The notes below the pieces were generated by a model, which was not told the DNA's origin, ran no database searches, and saw only the letters and a list, made by a program, of their open reading frames with translations. Positions 13,399 through 24,857 of a stretch of DNA of 64,000 bases are shown here, in pieces (position 1 is the first letter of the stretch; each line of letters starts with the position of its first letter). Source of the DNA: Calliopum simillimum (lineage: Eukaryota; Arthropoda; Insecta; Diptera; Lauxaniidae). The stretch is from contig OX638372.1 of the NCBI GenBank assembly GCA_951812925.1, positions 65,241,407-65,305,406 on the forward strand. The letters are read 5' to 3'. Position numbers and translations under genes: made by a program.

Positions 13399-14287
13399 TC
13401 GCCCAGTGGTAAAAATTCCATCCCAAATAAATTAAACAATTTTAGTACTTTTCGTACACTTTTAGTACATTTTATTTGAATCAAAATAGAAAATATAATA
13501 TATCATCCCTGGTTTGATGTAAGGCGAGACGTAAACAAAACTAGGAACCTAAACTCACTGCTTTACGTTTGAAAATTGAAAGCATATTGAAAAGATCTCC
13601 AAACACATCTGCTAGAAAAGCTGCCCGGTTAGCCCAGTGCTCTGACTATTTGGTGCGAAAAGTTAAAGCCAATGCAGGTTTGAAAGCATACAAAGCCCAA
13701 AAAGATCCAGACAGGAATGCTGCAAAAAATTTAGACGCCAAAAGTAGGGCCCGAAAATTATAATGCACGACGAAACATACTGGCAGATTTTACGCAGCTT
13801 CCGGGTCAAAATTTTTATGTTGCTGATGCTCGAGGAAATGTCGAAAAATAATTCAGAATCCAAAAGCAGACAAAATTTCCTAAAAAATTCCTGGTATGGC
13901 AAGCTATATGCAGTTGCGGGAAAAGAAGCATGTCATTTGTTACAGTAGACTCTATAAATACTGAAATATACATCAAAGAATTTTTGAAAGAAAGACTTAT
14001 TCCTTTCATAAGAAAGCACAATGTGTCCACATATTTTTGACCCGATTTGGCATCATGTCACTACGGCAAGAAAGCTCTGGAGTGGTACCAAAGTAATAAC
14101 ATAGTTGCCAATCCTCCAATTTGTCCGGAGCTAAGGCCAGTGGAGAGATATTGGGCTCTTGTGAAAAGAAACTTAAAGAGCACAAAAAAGGTGTCCCAAA
14201 ATATCGAAGATTTTAAACTGTTCCAGAAAGGTGTCTGAAACAACTATCAAATCTCTAATGGAAGGCTTACCAAAAAATGTCCACGAG
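13399..14287 (+). mobile_element. Tc1/mariner-type transposon remnant, copy 1
   Basis: A terminal repeat of about 114 bp (13399-13512, starting TCGCCCAGTGG) is followed by broken transposase sequence on the plus strand. A helix-turn-helix-like piece (SPNTSARKAARL) lies at 13569-13763. Catalytic landmarks appear in different frames: HDETYW near 13765, PDLASCHYG near 14041 and PELRPVERYWALVK near 14128. These fit the DDE triad of the IS630-Tc1-mariner superfamily. There are at least two frameshifts and an in-frame stop before PDLASC, so it is inactive. The interval between the second D and the final E is 32 residues, about five fewer than in the related copy at 20.6-21.4 kb, so some residues look deleted. 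No right terminal repeat was found; a hairpin follows instead. The terminal repeat matches, inverted, the one at 63873-63985. Confidence 0.85.
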
Positions 14288-14288
14288 T

Positions 14289-14444
14289 TCATAAATAGTG
14301 GTTAGAACTATAAAAGTTATATTTTTCTGTAATTTGTAAAATATTATCAATTAAATAAAAAAAAATCAAAACTCTGAGGTCAACCGTTTATTTTATAAAT
14401 TACAGAAAAATATAACTTTTATAGTTCTAACCACTATTTATGAA
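14289..14444. repeat. Near-perfect inverted repeat (54-bp arms)
   Basis: The left arm 14289-14342 and right arm 14390-14444 are reverse complements with about one mismatch across AAATAGTGGTTAGAACTATA and the following bases. The loop is 47 bp and contains AATAAA. It begins exactly at the end of the transposase remnant, so it probably arose by a fold-back rearrangement of the element's 3' end. Confidence 0.9.
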
Positions 14445-16812
14445 ATTATTAAATTTCCTTATTATCTTATTATTATGGTTAGCGAGGGTAATATTGACTA
14501 CGCGGGTAATATGGACCACACTTTTATTTTCCATTGCACACATAGGATATACCGTTATTCACGTTCAAACTTTACGCTAATACTTAAAGCTTATAATAGT
14601 GCGATTTTAGCGTCCGGTGAAGTCGCATTTTGCGCATTTTGAGGAGATATTTATCTAAAAGTCAATCAGAATACAGGTAAATTGTTTCCTTTGATGAATG
14701 ACATAAAATTAATTGTTTTGTTTTATGTTTTTCGAGTTTTATTTAAAAAAGAAAGATTGGTGGTCCATATTTCCCTCCCTTACCGTACTCCAAAAAAAAA
14801 AAAATTAAAATTTTTAAGAAGTTATGATCAAAAAACATGTTCTTTTTAACCAAAATGTGTCTTCAGAAGAATCAAAAGTGCTCCATTGATTTTTCTCGGA
14901 ATGAAAAATAATAAAGGTTTTTTTTAAAAACATAACTTAATATGTGAAACGGGAAGCGTTTAGGGACAGCAGGAAGAATGACTTTTTAACACTTTATGTT
15001 ATAATTTCATAGTAAAATATTTACAATTATTCGTATAGAAACTCTTGTTAAGTATCTGTCTTAAATAGTAAAAATATCAAATTCTAAATTTAAACATGGT
15101 TTTGAGCCCCGAGTCAGTGAATGGCACATTTTTCGGAGAAGCACCCACATAGACTATCTCCGATATTGAGATCCTCTTTGTTTTTATTAAAATAACTTTT
15201 GCCGTTTTAAGACATTCTTAAAATTTTGAATTTTGAATTTGGGAACTTCTAAATTTTTTTGGAATCTTCTTAAAGTCATTTTCCCCGCTGTGAGATCTCT
15301 TAAAATTTCTTATTTTAATCCCTGTATTGAGTGTTCTAGACAGCAGAAAGCGCAGAGAAATATTTATAAGAACCTTTGTTTTCTAATGTTAGTTAATTGT
15401 TACTCATACGACATGTTGTACGTGATTAAATGAGAAGTAATTTTGAAATGGCTATAACTTATGCAAACATAATGATAAATTAACTTTTTTTCTAACAAAT
15501 TCAGTGCAGTTTTTATTTCTTATTTTCATTTGTAAACTATTTTTCCTGACCTAACATAAGACATGCTTAAGTTTGTTTGAATAAATGTTTCTATTATTCT
15601 CCATTCAGTTTAAAAATAATCCACACACATACACATAATAATATATCCATCCATATGCTAAAATGAGAACATTTGTATTTCTAGATATTTTTTATTTTCA
15701 TTATTTTCAAGGGCATTTTCAGTGGTAAAAAAATTTTAATTGAAAAAAGAAAGAAATACAACAAAATGAAAGAAAAAGGAAATACTAAAAGCCAATGCTT
15801 ACATCAATATAGTAAAGGCAATAAAAGAGACTTTGTATTAGCCGAAAATGAAACTAGTTTATTTATTTATACCATTTTAGCCCACATGCTGGCGGAAATA
15901 TTGTTATTTTCGAAATAAAAAAACATGTTGCTATTTGGTTTCCTATAGGCCAACAACTTGTCCAAAGGAAAAGCGAATAAAACGAAAAAAAATGTGAGCT
16001 TTCCGGTAGCATGGGAACATGAAAATTGAAAAAGAAAACAATTTGTTTACTTGCATAGATGTTGGCACTATAAACCAGAGTTGTTCAACTGAATTGAAGA
16101 ACTAGTAATTTGAAGAATAGTAGTACAGTGTTTTTTTTTACCAAAAGCTTTTTTTGAGTAGCTTTTATATTTCTTGTGGTCGATGTTTTATTTTAAATAC
16201 TTCAATAAACAGACAAGACCATAAATCTGTTTGCTATTTGTACATATTAGTAAACATAAGAAACTTTATTTACATTTTATTTAAGCCCCTGCAATCTCGT
16301 ATATGTTTTCATTAATCTGACCTTCAGGGTATTAAGCGATACTAAAAAAACGTTTATATAATTTAAGTAATTTAGCGTTCATTCACTTTGATTTCGTAAT
16401 TTTTTTTTTTTTACTTTTTTTTTAAGATTAATATTTTTTGTATCTGTTTAATCTATCAGGAGAACATTTAAAATTTTATCTTTTGTATAGGTCATTCAAA
16501 ATAAGTTTCCTTTTCCAAGTATAATATTATCGATGTATGTATATTCCTTTACTTAAAAGAATATGTTTAATATACTGGATAGAGAAGATTTTAAGATCAA
16601 TTGTTAATTTTAACACGAGTTGAATCGATGTAAATGTTGGTTGCTATTCAATCTTCTTTTATTAAACGAGCTAAAATTTATTGATGAGACCAAGACCAAC
16701 ACTAAGACGCTGATATTAGTTCAAGACCAATACACAGTTATGGTCTTGGAATAGACCAAGACGATCATCAAACCATAACGGGTTTTCGGTCTTGGTAACT
16801 TATAGTTAATAG
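14445..16812. other. Non-coding DNA, one weak TIR pair
   Basis: No gene is visible. At 14478-14516 and 14755-14785 there is an imperfect inverted pair around GGTAATATGGACCACA and TGGTGGTCCATATTTCCCT, suggesting a degenerate element of about 300 bp. Near 16684-16800 the phrase GACCAAGAC or its variants recurs several times and continues beyond the hAT element at 17590-17680; a similar cluster lies at 41500-41640, so this is a dispersed family of unknown type. Confidence 0.5.
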
Positions 16813-17463
16813 TAGGGGATGCAATACCGGTATTACCGATACCGGTATCCCGAGATCCCGGTTCAATAATCGATACCGAAAAACCGGTATTAAGTGTAAG
16901 ATATGCCAAATACCGATATTTCGGTATTAAAGGTATTTTTATTTTTTAATAAAAAATAAAAAAGATTACTTCAGTTTAGAAAAAGAAGAGTGTTAAGAAA
17001 TTATCCGTAAAATGTAGGCTACACTATTCATTCTGAATCAAAATCCGACAACCCGAGTGATACCAAAAATTCAGGCGATGAATTGGACGACCATGTTAGA
17101 CCTCAAGATTGGCTTAAATGACAAAAAAGGCGTTTCTCGATTCCGCCCAAAACTAAGTAAGTGCTTCGACTCTTTAGACTAAGTAATATAACATTAACAA
17201 AATCGCACCACATTCTCCCAGAGTTTTTATACATACGTATCTTTTGTGAAGCCGTATTATCTCCATATAAAAAAAAAACTTTAAAAAAAATACAACAAAC
17301 AACAATTTCTTCACATAAAACTTGACATAGCAGTAAAAAGCACGAGTCTTTTTCTTTAAAACCTTATTTAAAATATTTCGATGTATACCGGGATCCCGGT
17401 TTTGAAAAATATTTTAATACCGAATACCGGTATCGATATTTAGCACCGGTATTGCATTCCCTA
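16813..17463. mobile_element. Non-autonomous hAT-type element with 8-bp TSD
   Basis: The terminal inverted repeats begin TAGGGGATGCAATACCGG on the left and TAGGGAATGCAATACCGG on the right (reverse complement of 17446-17463). The copy is flanked on both sides by GTTAATAG (16805-16812 and 17464-17471). An 8-bp duplication and TAGGG ends are typical of the hAT superfamily. Further ACCGG-rich matching extends about 80 bp inward at both ends. Inside (16980-17380) there is no usable open frame, so the element of 651 bp would have depended on a transposase supplied elsewhere. Confidence 0.88.
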
Positions 17464-17471
17464 GTTAATAG

Positions 17472-18658
17472 GTGTTACACGCCCCTTTCAAGCATTAAAT
17501 CATCTCTCAATTCGAACTTTGACATCTTAAAAACTCAACTGCTTTGGAAAAATAAGCATTGAAAAAAAAAGCTTTAAAAAATCTATAGAAATTTTTTCAA
17601 AACCAAGAATTTATGCCCAAGACCGCGACCAATACTTAATATTAAGACCAGACTCAATGTCGAAGACTACGATCAAGATTGCTAAGTTTTGACCTTTCAG
17701 ATGTTCGCAGGAAGGCGTGGCACCACCCTAAATGTTTAAATGAATTAGATCATATCGATACCTTAGAGCGCTATAGTCCTATCTCCATTTTTTCAATTGT
17801 TGGGAAATGCAAAAAGAATTAATTAATTAAATGTTTTTAAGCAATTTTATTAATTTCTAACGAAATCCCAGCCAATTTATAGTATTACTTTTGCCCCTAT
17901 ATAGAATTGAACTACTCTTAAAATAAACGACACATTTAGTAAATTTTATGAATTTTTTCCACTAAAATGTCGTAAAAAGTCATGAAACGCGAAGAAAACA
18001 CGAAAAAACGAACAAATTTTTTTAAAAATGTGGAGATAGGACAGTAGCGCACTTCAAAAAATAAAAGATCGAATTTTTTGGTGTTTTAGTGGTATTTTGA
18101 CATCACACAGTTCTCCACACGGTAAAGAAGCCCACAATGATACCACAACTGCATAAGCGCTCTAAGGTATCGATATCTACTAAACTGTGAGAGATTTTTT
18201 TATGAAATTTGGTACATTGATGCCGATTATCAATAACATTTCATGAACGAAAAATGGGCGGAATGAAAGGAGTACCACGCCCACTTTTTACCAACTAAAA
18301 ATTTCAATTTGATATTTCTTAAAAATGGCTTTTACGATTTTAATGAAAATTTAGGAGTGATAATTTGTGGCATATCATTATATTAGAAAAACTAGAAAAG
18401 GGGCGTGGCATCGCCTCCAAAATTTTAATATGTTATAAAATGAAAACTAATAATACAATCTTTCTGAAAATAATTATAGAGAGTTTACTTACTATAAGGC
18501 ACCACTGAACTTAATGTGACCAAATTATCACCAGAGGGCGTGGCACCTCCCATACAAGTTAAGTACGTTAAATGTTATACAATGCAAACTGTAACGATTA
18601 GTTCGATGAAATTTGTAACACAGGTAACCAGCAATATCATTAACAGTACGGTATATAT
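17472..18658. other. Non-coding DNA with GC-rich repeat modules
   Basis: No gene. Several modules of the dispersed GGCGTGGCACC family occur in plus orientation at about 17715, 18404 and 18537. The phrase TCTAAGGTATCGATA near 18160 is roughly mirrored by ATCGATACCTTAGAGCGC near 17755, suggesting the ends of a decayed palindromic element of about 420 bp. Confidence 0.5.
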
Positions 18659-18660
18659 TA

Positions 18661-19331
18661 GGCATGCGCTTATTTTACGATTTTCTGATTTTCGTTCATG
18701 CCGCCCCCTGAAATCCTTCTAATGGTCATAAAAACAAATACTATGAAGTTTCACGGCGATCGGATAACGATAACCCGGCCCGCAAGAGAGGTCAAGGTCA
18801 AGTTGAGGTTTCAGGCAAAAAATAATTAAAATTTTTTTTAAACTTAATTAAATTGGTCAAAGCATAATTTTATCTTATAGCAAATTGAAATACCTTTCTA
18901 AAAAGCTATAAATGTTTAAAATCGGGTAATTAATCCGAATTCTATGAATTTTTCTTTTATCGACACTAGAAAAATTGTCGCAAAATGCCATACTACTACA
19001 TATGGTATTTTGCGACAATTTTGCTAATGCCGTAAAAGAAAAATTCATAGAATTCGTATTTACTATCCGATTTTAAACATTTATAGCTTGTTACAAAGGT
19101 ATTTCAATTTGCTATAATATAAAATTATGCTTTGACTAATTTAATTAAGTTTAAAAAAAATTTTAATTATTTTTTGCCTGAAACCTCAACTTGACCTTGA
19201 CCTCTCTTGCGGGCCGGGTTATCGTTATCCGATCGCCGTGAAACTTCATAGTATTTGTTTTTATGACCATTAGAAGGATTTCAGGGGGCGGCATGAACGA
19301 AAATCAGAAAATCGTAAAATAAGCGCATGCC
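18661..19331. mobile_element. Palindromic (fold-back) element, copy 1, 671 bp
   Basis: Two arms of about 320 bp are reverse complements across nearly the entire element, starting GGCATGCGCTTATTTTACGA and ending in its complement. The centre lies near 18995 (ATTGTCGCAAAATGCCAT facing ATGGTATTTTGCGACAAT). TA flanks both ends (18659-18660 and 19332-19333), the target duplication used by Tc1/mariner-type and related elements. Each arm contains GGTCAAGGTCAAGTTGAGG and a GC-rich CCCGGCCCGCAAGAGAGG block. No coding frame is present. An equally long copy lies at 30838-31508. Confidence 0.92.
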
Positions 19332-19333
19332 TA

Positions 19334-19974
19334 GTATATATACACCACTTTTAAGGAACTGAAATGCTTGAGTTCTAAGCTACTATGCCGATTTTGACAA
19401 ACTTAGTATGATTCGTTAAGTATTATTTAAAAATGATATTTAAATGCAATTATTATTCATACAGGTACTCGTACTTACTAAAAACTGCAACACATTACAC
19501 ATAATAAAAAGTATTTCAATACATTAATAAAAATAAACAAAAACAAAAGCAAAAAGAAAAGAGCAAAAAAAAGTGGAAAAATCAGAATAAACTATGAAAA
19601 CTAGGCCAACGCCCCAATAAAAACTTATGACGACATTTACAAACAAACACGTTACACTCACACTCTGACACCACACAAACAGACATTTACTATTTATTAG
19701 TACGGGCGTATGGTAACAAACGTTCAAGTCAACAGCAGTGGCAGAATTTTCTCATACAACGAATGCTTTGCTGTTTAGTCTATGATACAACAAAAACAAC
19801 AAGAACAACAGTAGCAGCCATAATAATAAACCGTAAATTGCAATTAATCATCAACAGCTACAGATACAAGTAGATATACAACAATTTTAATACAATTTAC
19901 ACACACAAGCTCATTGATGATTCGCTCGCTGTTAACCGGTAACACATTATGCATATGAATGTATGTATGTAGAT
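19334..19974. other. Non-coding DNA
   Basis: AT-rich, with an A-rich run of ACAAAAACAAAAGC type near 19535 and a CAACA-rich tract near 19790-19830. I see no gene or element. Confidence 0.5.
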
Positions 19975-19976
19975 TA

Positions 19977-20279
19977 GGGTGGCCATTAAATGGCTTTTTG
20001 TCGCATTTCAATGACGGAAATCGCTTCCAAATGTGAAATAAAAAATTTTGCTTTTTTTTTCAGATTTTTATGTCTAGCCCTGATTGGCTCTTTGGTAAAT
20101 TTGACCGTTTTTAGACAATAGACAGACAGACAGACACATTTACCAAAGGATATCTATAAAAGCTCAACAGGGCCAATTAGGGTTCAACATAAAAATTTTA
20201 ATAAATCTGGCAAAATTTTGTTCATCATTTGGTACCGATTGACGACCATCCATCATGTCCTGGCATTTAATGGCCACCC
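19977..20279. mobile_element. MITE, 303 bp, TA target duplication
   Basis: The ends are GGGTGGCCATTAAATG and its reverse complement, flanked by TA at 19975-19976 and 20280-20281. Subterminal sequence is also partly self-complementary (TTTGGTAAATTTGACC near 20093, CATTTACCAAAGGATAT near 20137). A CAGA microsatellite occurs near 20120. There is no coding frame. The structure fits a Tc1/mariner-type MITE; the family is not recognised. Confidence 0.88.
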
Positions 20280-20555
20280 TAATGTAGATAGTATAAAAAA
20301 TACATGGTATTTCTGGAAACATGTGTAAAAAAAACTTACAATTTACACTTATACAAATATCTATATATTCGTTATGCCGCTGTATGCAATGACCGAATAT
20401 AAAATATTGAAGCTTACAACAAACATCAGAATAATAAGGACTGCCCTCGAAAAATTCGATACTTTTATTCCTTAAGATTATGATCTACCTGATGATCGTG
20501 CAGGTCGAAATATCGGTGCTATTTTTTCTATATAACATGACTATTAAAAAAATAC

Positions 20556-21430
20556 GTGATTAACAAACTTCGAATGATAAAGATGTCTAGCAATCAAGAA
20601 AAAAAGCGCGAAATCATTTTGTACACTTACCTGCAAAAACCAGAATCAAAATATTCAGCCATAGCTAAAAAAACAGGTGCATCAAAAATCACTGTCCAAA
20701 GGGTTATTTCGAATTATAGAAAGTGTCAACTTATTACGCGAAAACAGCATTCAGGTAGAAAAGCCAATATAGATCCACAATTGGTAAAAAAAGGTGAAGC
20801 GCCTTTTTAAGCAGAATCCCAACACTTCAGAACGAGAAATGGCTGCCAGAGCAGAAACCTCAAAATCTTCTATGTATAAACAGACTAAAGAAAAACTTAA
20901 GCTAAAGACCTACAGAGTTCAAAAAGTACCAGACCGTCCCGATGAAAAGCAGTTAGAGGCTCAAAAGCGAGCTCGAAAGTTATATGTCGGTAACCTGACT
21001 AAATTTGACTGCTGCATAATGGACGAAATGATGGATGAAACATACGTTAAGGCAGATTTTAAGCAGCCACCAGGTCACGAATTTTATACCTGTTCGGAGA
21101 AGGGGCAGGTATAGAGCATATTTAAAGAGAGGCTTTTGCCATTTATTCGTAAGCACGGGGGTACTGTAATGTTCTGACCTGATTTAGCAATCTCTCACTA
21201 ATCTAGAGCCACCATAGAATGGTACAATAGCAATAATGTAAATTTTGTTCCCAAATATGCGAATCCACCCGCCCAGAGCTTCGACCTATTGAGAGATATT
21301 GGGCTCTAATGAAATCAGATCTTCGGAAGAGTAAAAGTACTGCAAAAAATTTAAAAGATTCCAAAAATAAGTGGCGAAGGTTGTACGGTACTGTCGACGA
21401 AACAACTGTACAAAGATAGCAATGCATAAC
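20556..21430 (+). pseudogene. Tc1/mariner-type transposase remnant, copy 2
   Basis: The plus-strand frame at 20556-20810 holds a helix-turn-helix region (YSAIAKKTGASKITVQRV). A frame change leads into 20794-21114, with a second DNA-binding segment (TSEREMAARAETSKSSMYK) and the first catalytic region (DCCIMDEMMDETYVKADF, here with an apparent three-residue duplication). Stops and frameshifts break the rest, but FKERLLPFIRKHG, PDLA, ATIEWYNSNN and PELRPIERYWALMK can be followed to about 21330. Counting through the frame change gives 37 residues between the last D and E, which suggests a DD37E-type lineage. It belongs to the same family as the copies at 13.4 kb and 63.1 kb and is inactive. Confidence 0.85.
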
Positions 21431-21519
21431 ACTTCCCTAGCTATGCAGGCTTATGGTATGCCTAAATTATAGCATAGACAGACGACAGCGTTAATGCAGA
21501 TTAAAAACGTACTGATTTG

Positions 21520-21885
21520 AAAATTTTACCCCGACAGACAAGTCATTAAGAGAATCAGTTTCACCAGCCATTTGGTCTGGCCAATTGAGGTCTGGAGATT
21601 GCGTGGGTCATTTTAAATGTGTAATTCCATTATCTGAAAGCCATTTTTGTGTCCCCTTTGCAGTGTGTTTCGGATCATTGTCCTGCTGAAAGACAATATT
21701 CGAAGCATTTACCTTCAAATCTTGTAAAGTACAAAGCAAATGATCGCGTAGAATTTCAATGTAAGACTCTGCTGACATTCGACCTTAGATTTTGGTAGCT
21801 CTGCCAACACTACCCCACACCATTATTGAGCCTCCTCCAAACTGAAACTTTGTTGACTCAAAGGGCATGCAAAAGTTAAGTTTGT
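21520..21885 (-). pseudogene. Tc1 transposase fragment (DD34E type)
   Basis: Read on the minus strand, the sequence gives a Tc1 core with FGGGSIMVWG, then ESYIEILRDHLL, FQQDNDPKHTA and a SPDLNWP segment. QQDNDPKHTA and SPDLN are standard Tc1 landmarks around the second aspartate and the region before the final glutamate. There are two stops. The expected PIE motif after SPDLN is replaced by WPDQMAG, so the catalytic glutamate is not visible. The neighbouring C-terminal piece is on the opposite strand, so this block is inverted relative to the element's end. Confidence 0.85.
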
Positions 21886-21889
21886 GAAA

Positions 21890-22201
21890 CTCTTCTAGAT
21901 AGTATGCCAAGAAGAATAAAAGCAGTTATTGATGCACTAGGAGGCTTTACAAAATTTTAATATTAGTTTTCAAGGTTCATAATGTCAAGTCACAAAATTG
22001 ATCACATTGAGTGTTTTTGATTTTGTTCTATTAATTTTGTTTTAAAGATGAGTTTTTATAGAATTTGTCCCTTGTTTAATTTCCTTTACTTAATGCATTT
22101 TTACCAAAATAAAGACACATTTAAAACACAATCCCGTTTCAGACTTTTTATTAGTTGTTTGCATTCATAGCTTAAGCGTGAACAATTTCGTGAGTCACTG
22201 T
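21890..22201 (+). pseudogene. Tc1 transposase C-terminus, 3' region and TIR
   Basis: The plus-strand sequence at 21893-21960 encodes DSMPRRIKAVIDALGG followed by FTKF and a stop, which matches the usual C-terminus of Tc1 transposases. About 220 bp of AT-rich sequence follows, ending in CGTGAGTCACTGTA at 22188-22201, which resembles a Tc1-type terminal repeat. The catalytic core belonging to this end lies next to it at 21520-21885 but in the opposite orientation. Confidence 0.75.
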
Positions 22202-24857
22202 ATGACTTGTTTTGTGAAAACATAACTAACGTGTGAAAATAAGTTTTCGAGAAAAACCAATTTAAAGTTTTTTGTTTTTTTACACAACTTTGGCATTTAA
22301 GACTTAATTCAATGGACATTTTCAAGATCCAAAATGTTTTTAAATTTTTGCAATTGACACCACTGGAAAAATCACATCATAATTTAAAACAGTGAAAATC
22401 TTAAAATCGCTGTTTTCACAAAACAGGTCACATATGTTTTATGCGAAATTTTTCATGCGACACCCTGTATACACTGCTTATGCAAATAAGCAAAGTAAAG
22501 ATGTGTAAACGTGCAATTCTGTATAAGCGAAAGATCGAGTGAGTAAGAAACGCGGCAAAATAATACCAAAAGAAAAAAATTTAAATATTTAAACTAAATA
22601 CGATATTTGTTTTTTTTTTATTTATTTGATTTTGTTTATTTAAGCGTTCTTTTAGCGGTGCAACGCATAACGAACGCATTATTCTGTGTCAAAGTGTGTC
22701 GTGATGACACAGTTATTGATATAATTAGTATGCATGGTTATTTGTATGGGTATACATGTGTACATAACAGTACTTAAGTAATTATACATATATAATTATA
22801 AAGGGTGTTTCTTATAATTACATAAAGATTAATGCAGTTATAAAGTACTATTAAATGCATCATTGCTGTAAATGTTACATTACAGTCAACATAATTGGCT
22901 TGGGAGTGTGCTTTTGAAGCTTTGATTTAAGAACTAAGCAGTTTGTTTTCTTAAAAAACCCTCTGTTAATACTTCACATGCTGTAAAAACACAGTTGTCA
23001 CAAAATATGTCAAACGCTTCTAACTTTGGAAAAGGTGTTTTTTAAGATAAAATGGTGGGTGCGCTTTAAAAATTATTAAAAAAAAGCTATAAATTAATAA
23101 GAGAATAAATGTCAGCATTACAGACACATGAATCACAACCAGATGGTGAGTACCAACTACAAACAGAAACGCGCAAACGTGAGTTTTGCAAAAATGACAA
23201 AGTATACGAATATATGAATCAGATATTAAATTCTTAATAAATCAAAAAAATTAATTATTTTTAACGGCTTATAAATAATCAAAAGCTTAAATTAATTGTC
23301 TAAATCAATAACAGCAAAGCATGAAAACCTAAACAATTGCAAAAAAAAAGTCAAAAAACAAAAGAATTTAACAGAAACATTAACATTGACATTTGAACCT
23401 TTGATAAAATTTATTATGAATCAAATATGTATGAAATACCAATGGGAGAATAAATAAACATTGCAGTGATGTCATTTATGCTTTAGTAGAAAAAAACATT
23501 AAACGAAAAACTCGTAAAAGCTCAAATAAATGAAAAAATAAAAAATTTTGCCCCTTCACTTAATAAAGATAAAAATCATATTGTCATAAATGACACAATA
23601 CAGAAAGTAAAAACTGGCACGTTGACATGCAAATTATGAACTCTCGTGTTCGTGTTAAAAAAAAAAAGAGGGCGCCATCATTCACAAAAACATGAAAATT
23701 GAAGAGAGAGAGAGGGTACAAAAAAAAAAACACTACATAAGTGATTGACTCTGAATGAATGACAGCCACATTGAAATCTTCTACTAATTGTGAAACAATC
23801 GAGTATGGAACATGCAATTTGTACCCCATAACACACACACGCTACGCTGATGAGTCTTTTCGAACAAAAAAATAAGTGTGCCATTTGACAACATCAATCA
23901 TCCCCTCTCCAAGTTCCTCTCTCGCACACACTCTATTTTTCTGATGTTAGAAGAATGACACAAATTTGCATAAAATTTTCGCAAAGAATTTTCTGCATGC
24001 TCCCATTTGCCCCCCCGCTTATTTAAAGCTTGACAATCTTCCATCTTTCATTATAGCAAAGTAATGAAACAACAATTATTCGTTTTATTTACGCATATTT
24101 CTATATCTGTTGGCATTTTTTGTGGGAGTATATATCGCCAGCAATGTTTTTGGGCAAAAATGATGTCAAGAATTTTAATTACTGGTGTGGAATTTTAAGT
24201 GTAAATAATAAATGAAAAATTTAATTTCAAAGAGTTTTCAGCTGTGGCAAATTAAAGTTCTGAGTAATTTTCATTATAGGGCTTGTACTAATTTATAGTT
24301 TTTGCCAACAAATTTGTAAATTCTGATTTTCTTTCATAATTTTTGAAGTATCTGAGGGGCTATTTGCGTAAAAGTTTGGATTAGTAAAAAAATAGTTTGA
24401 AAAAATTTTAAATCAGAACTTTTCAATCTTGACTGTAAAGGAAAAGCTGGCTTAACTCTCATAAGGAGACGTGGCACCTCCTTTATAAGGAAAATCTATA
24501 AAATTTTATTCTAAAAGCGCTATTTGAGATGATGCAACCAAACAAGACACAAATATTTGCATTTGTAAAGTTTTAGAAGGAGAGCCTGGCACCATCCATA
24601 AAACAAAATCCACTATTTTTGTAACGCCTTTGTTTTTTTTAACAATTTTAGGTGTTTTTACACACAGTTCAGAATAGTAAACTCGCAATGAGTGTCGATT
24701 AAATGGGATAAAGAATACAGAAAGTTAGCAATTATGGTAGCTTTTATTTTTAATACTAATTTTATGAACTTTAGTCAATGTTTTGCAAGAATCGAAAATT
24801 CCATGCATTTTCCAACTTAGAATATTATGACAATTAGGAGAAGAGAAAAAACTACTG
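22202..24857. other. Non-coding DNA
   Basis: No convincing gene. The sequence is AT-rich, with purine runs such as AGAGAGAGAG near 23703. A potential micro-exon (ATG at 23108, GT donor after GATG at 23145) is noted under findings but is not supported by anything further. At 24440-24600 two modules of the dispersed GTGGCACC family occur (near 24470 and 24587). Confidence 0.5.
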
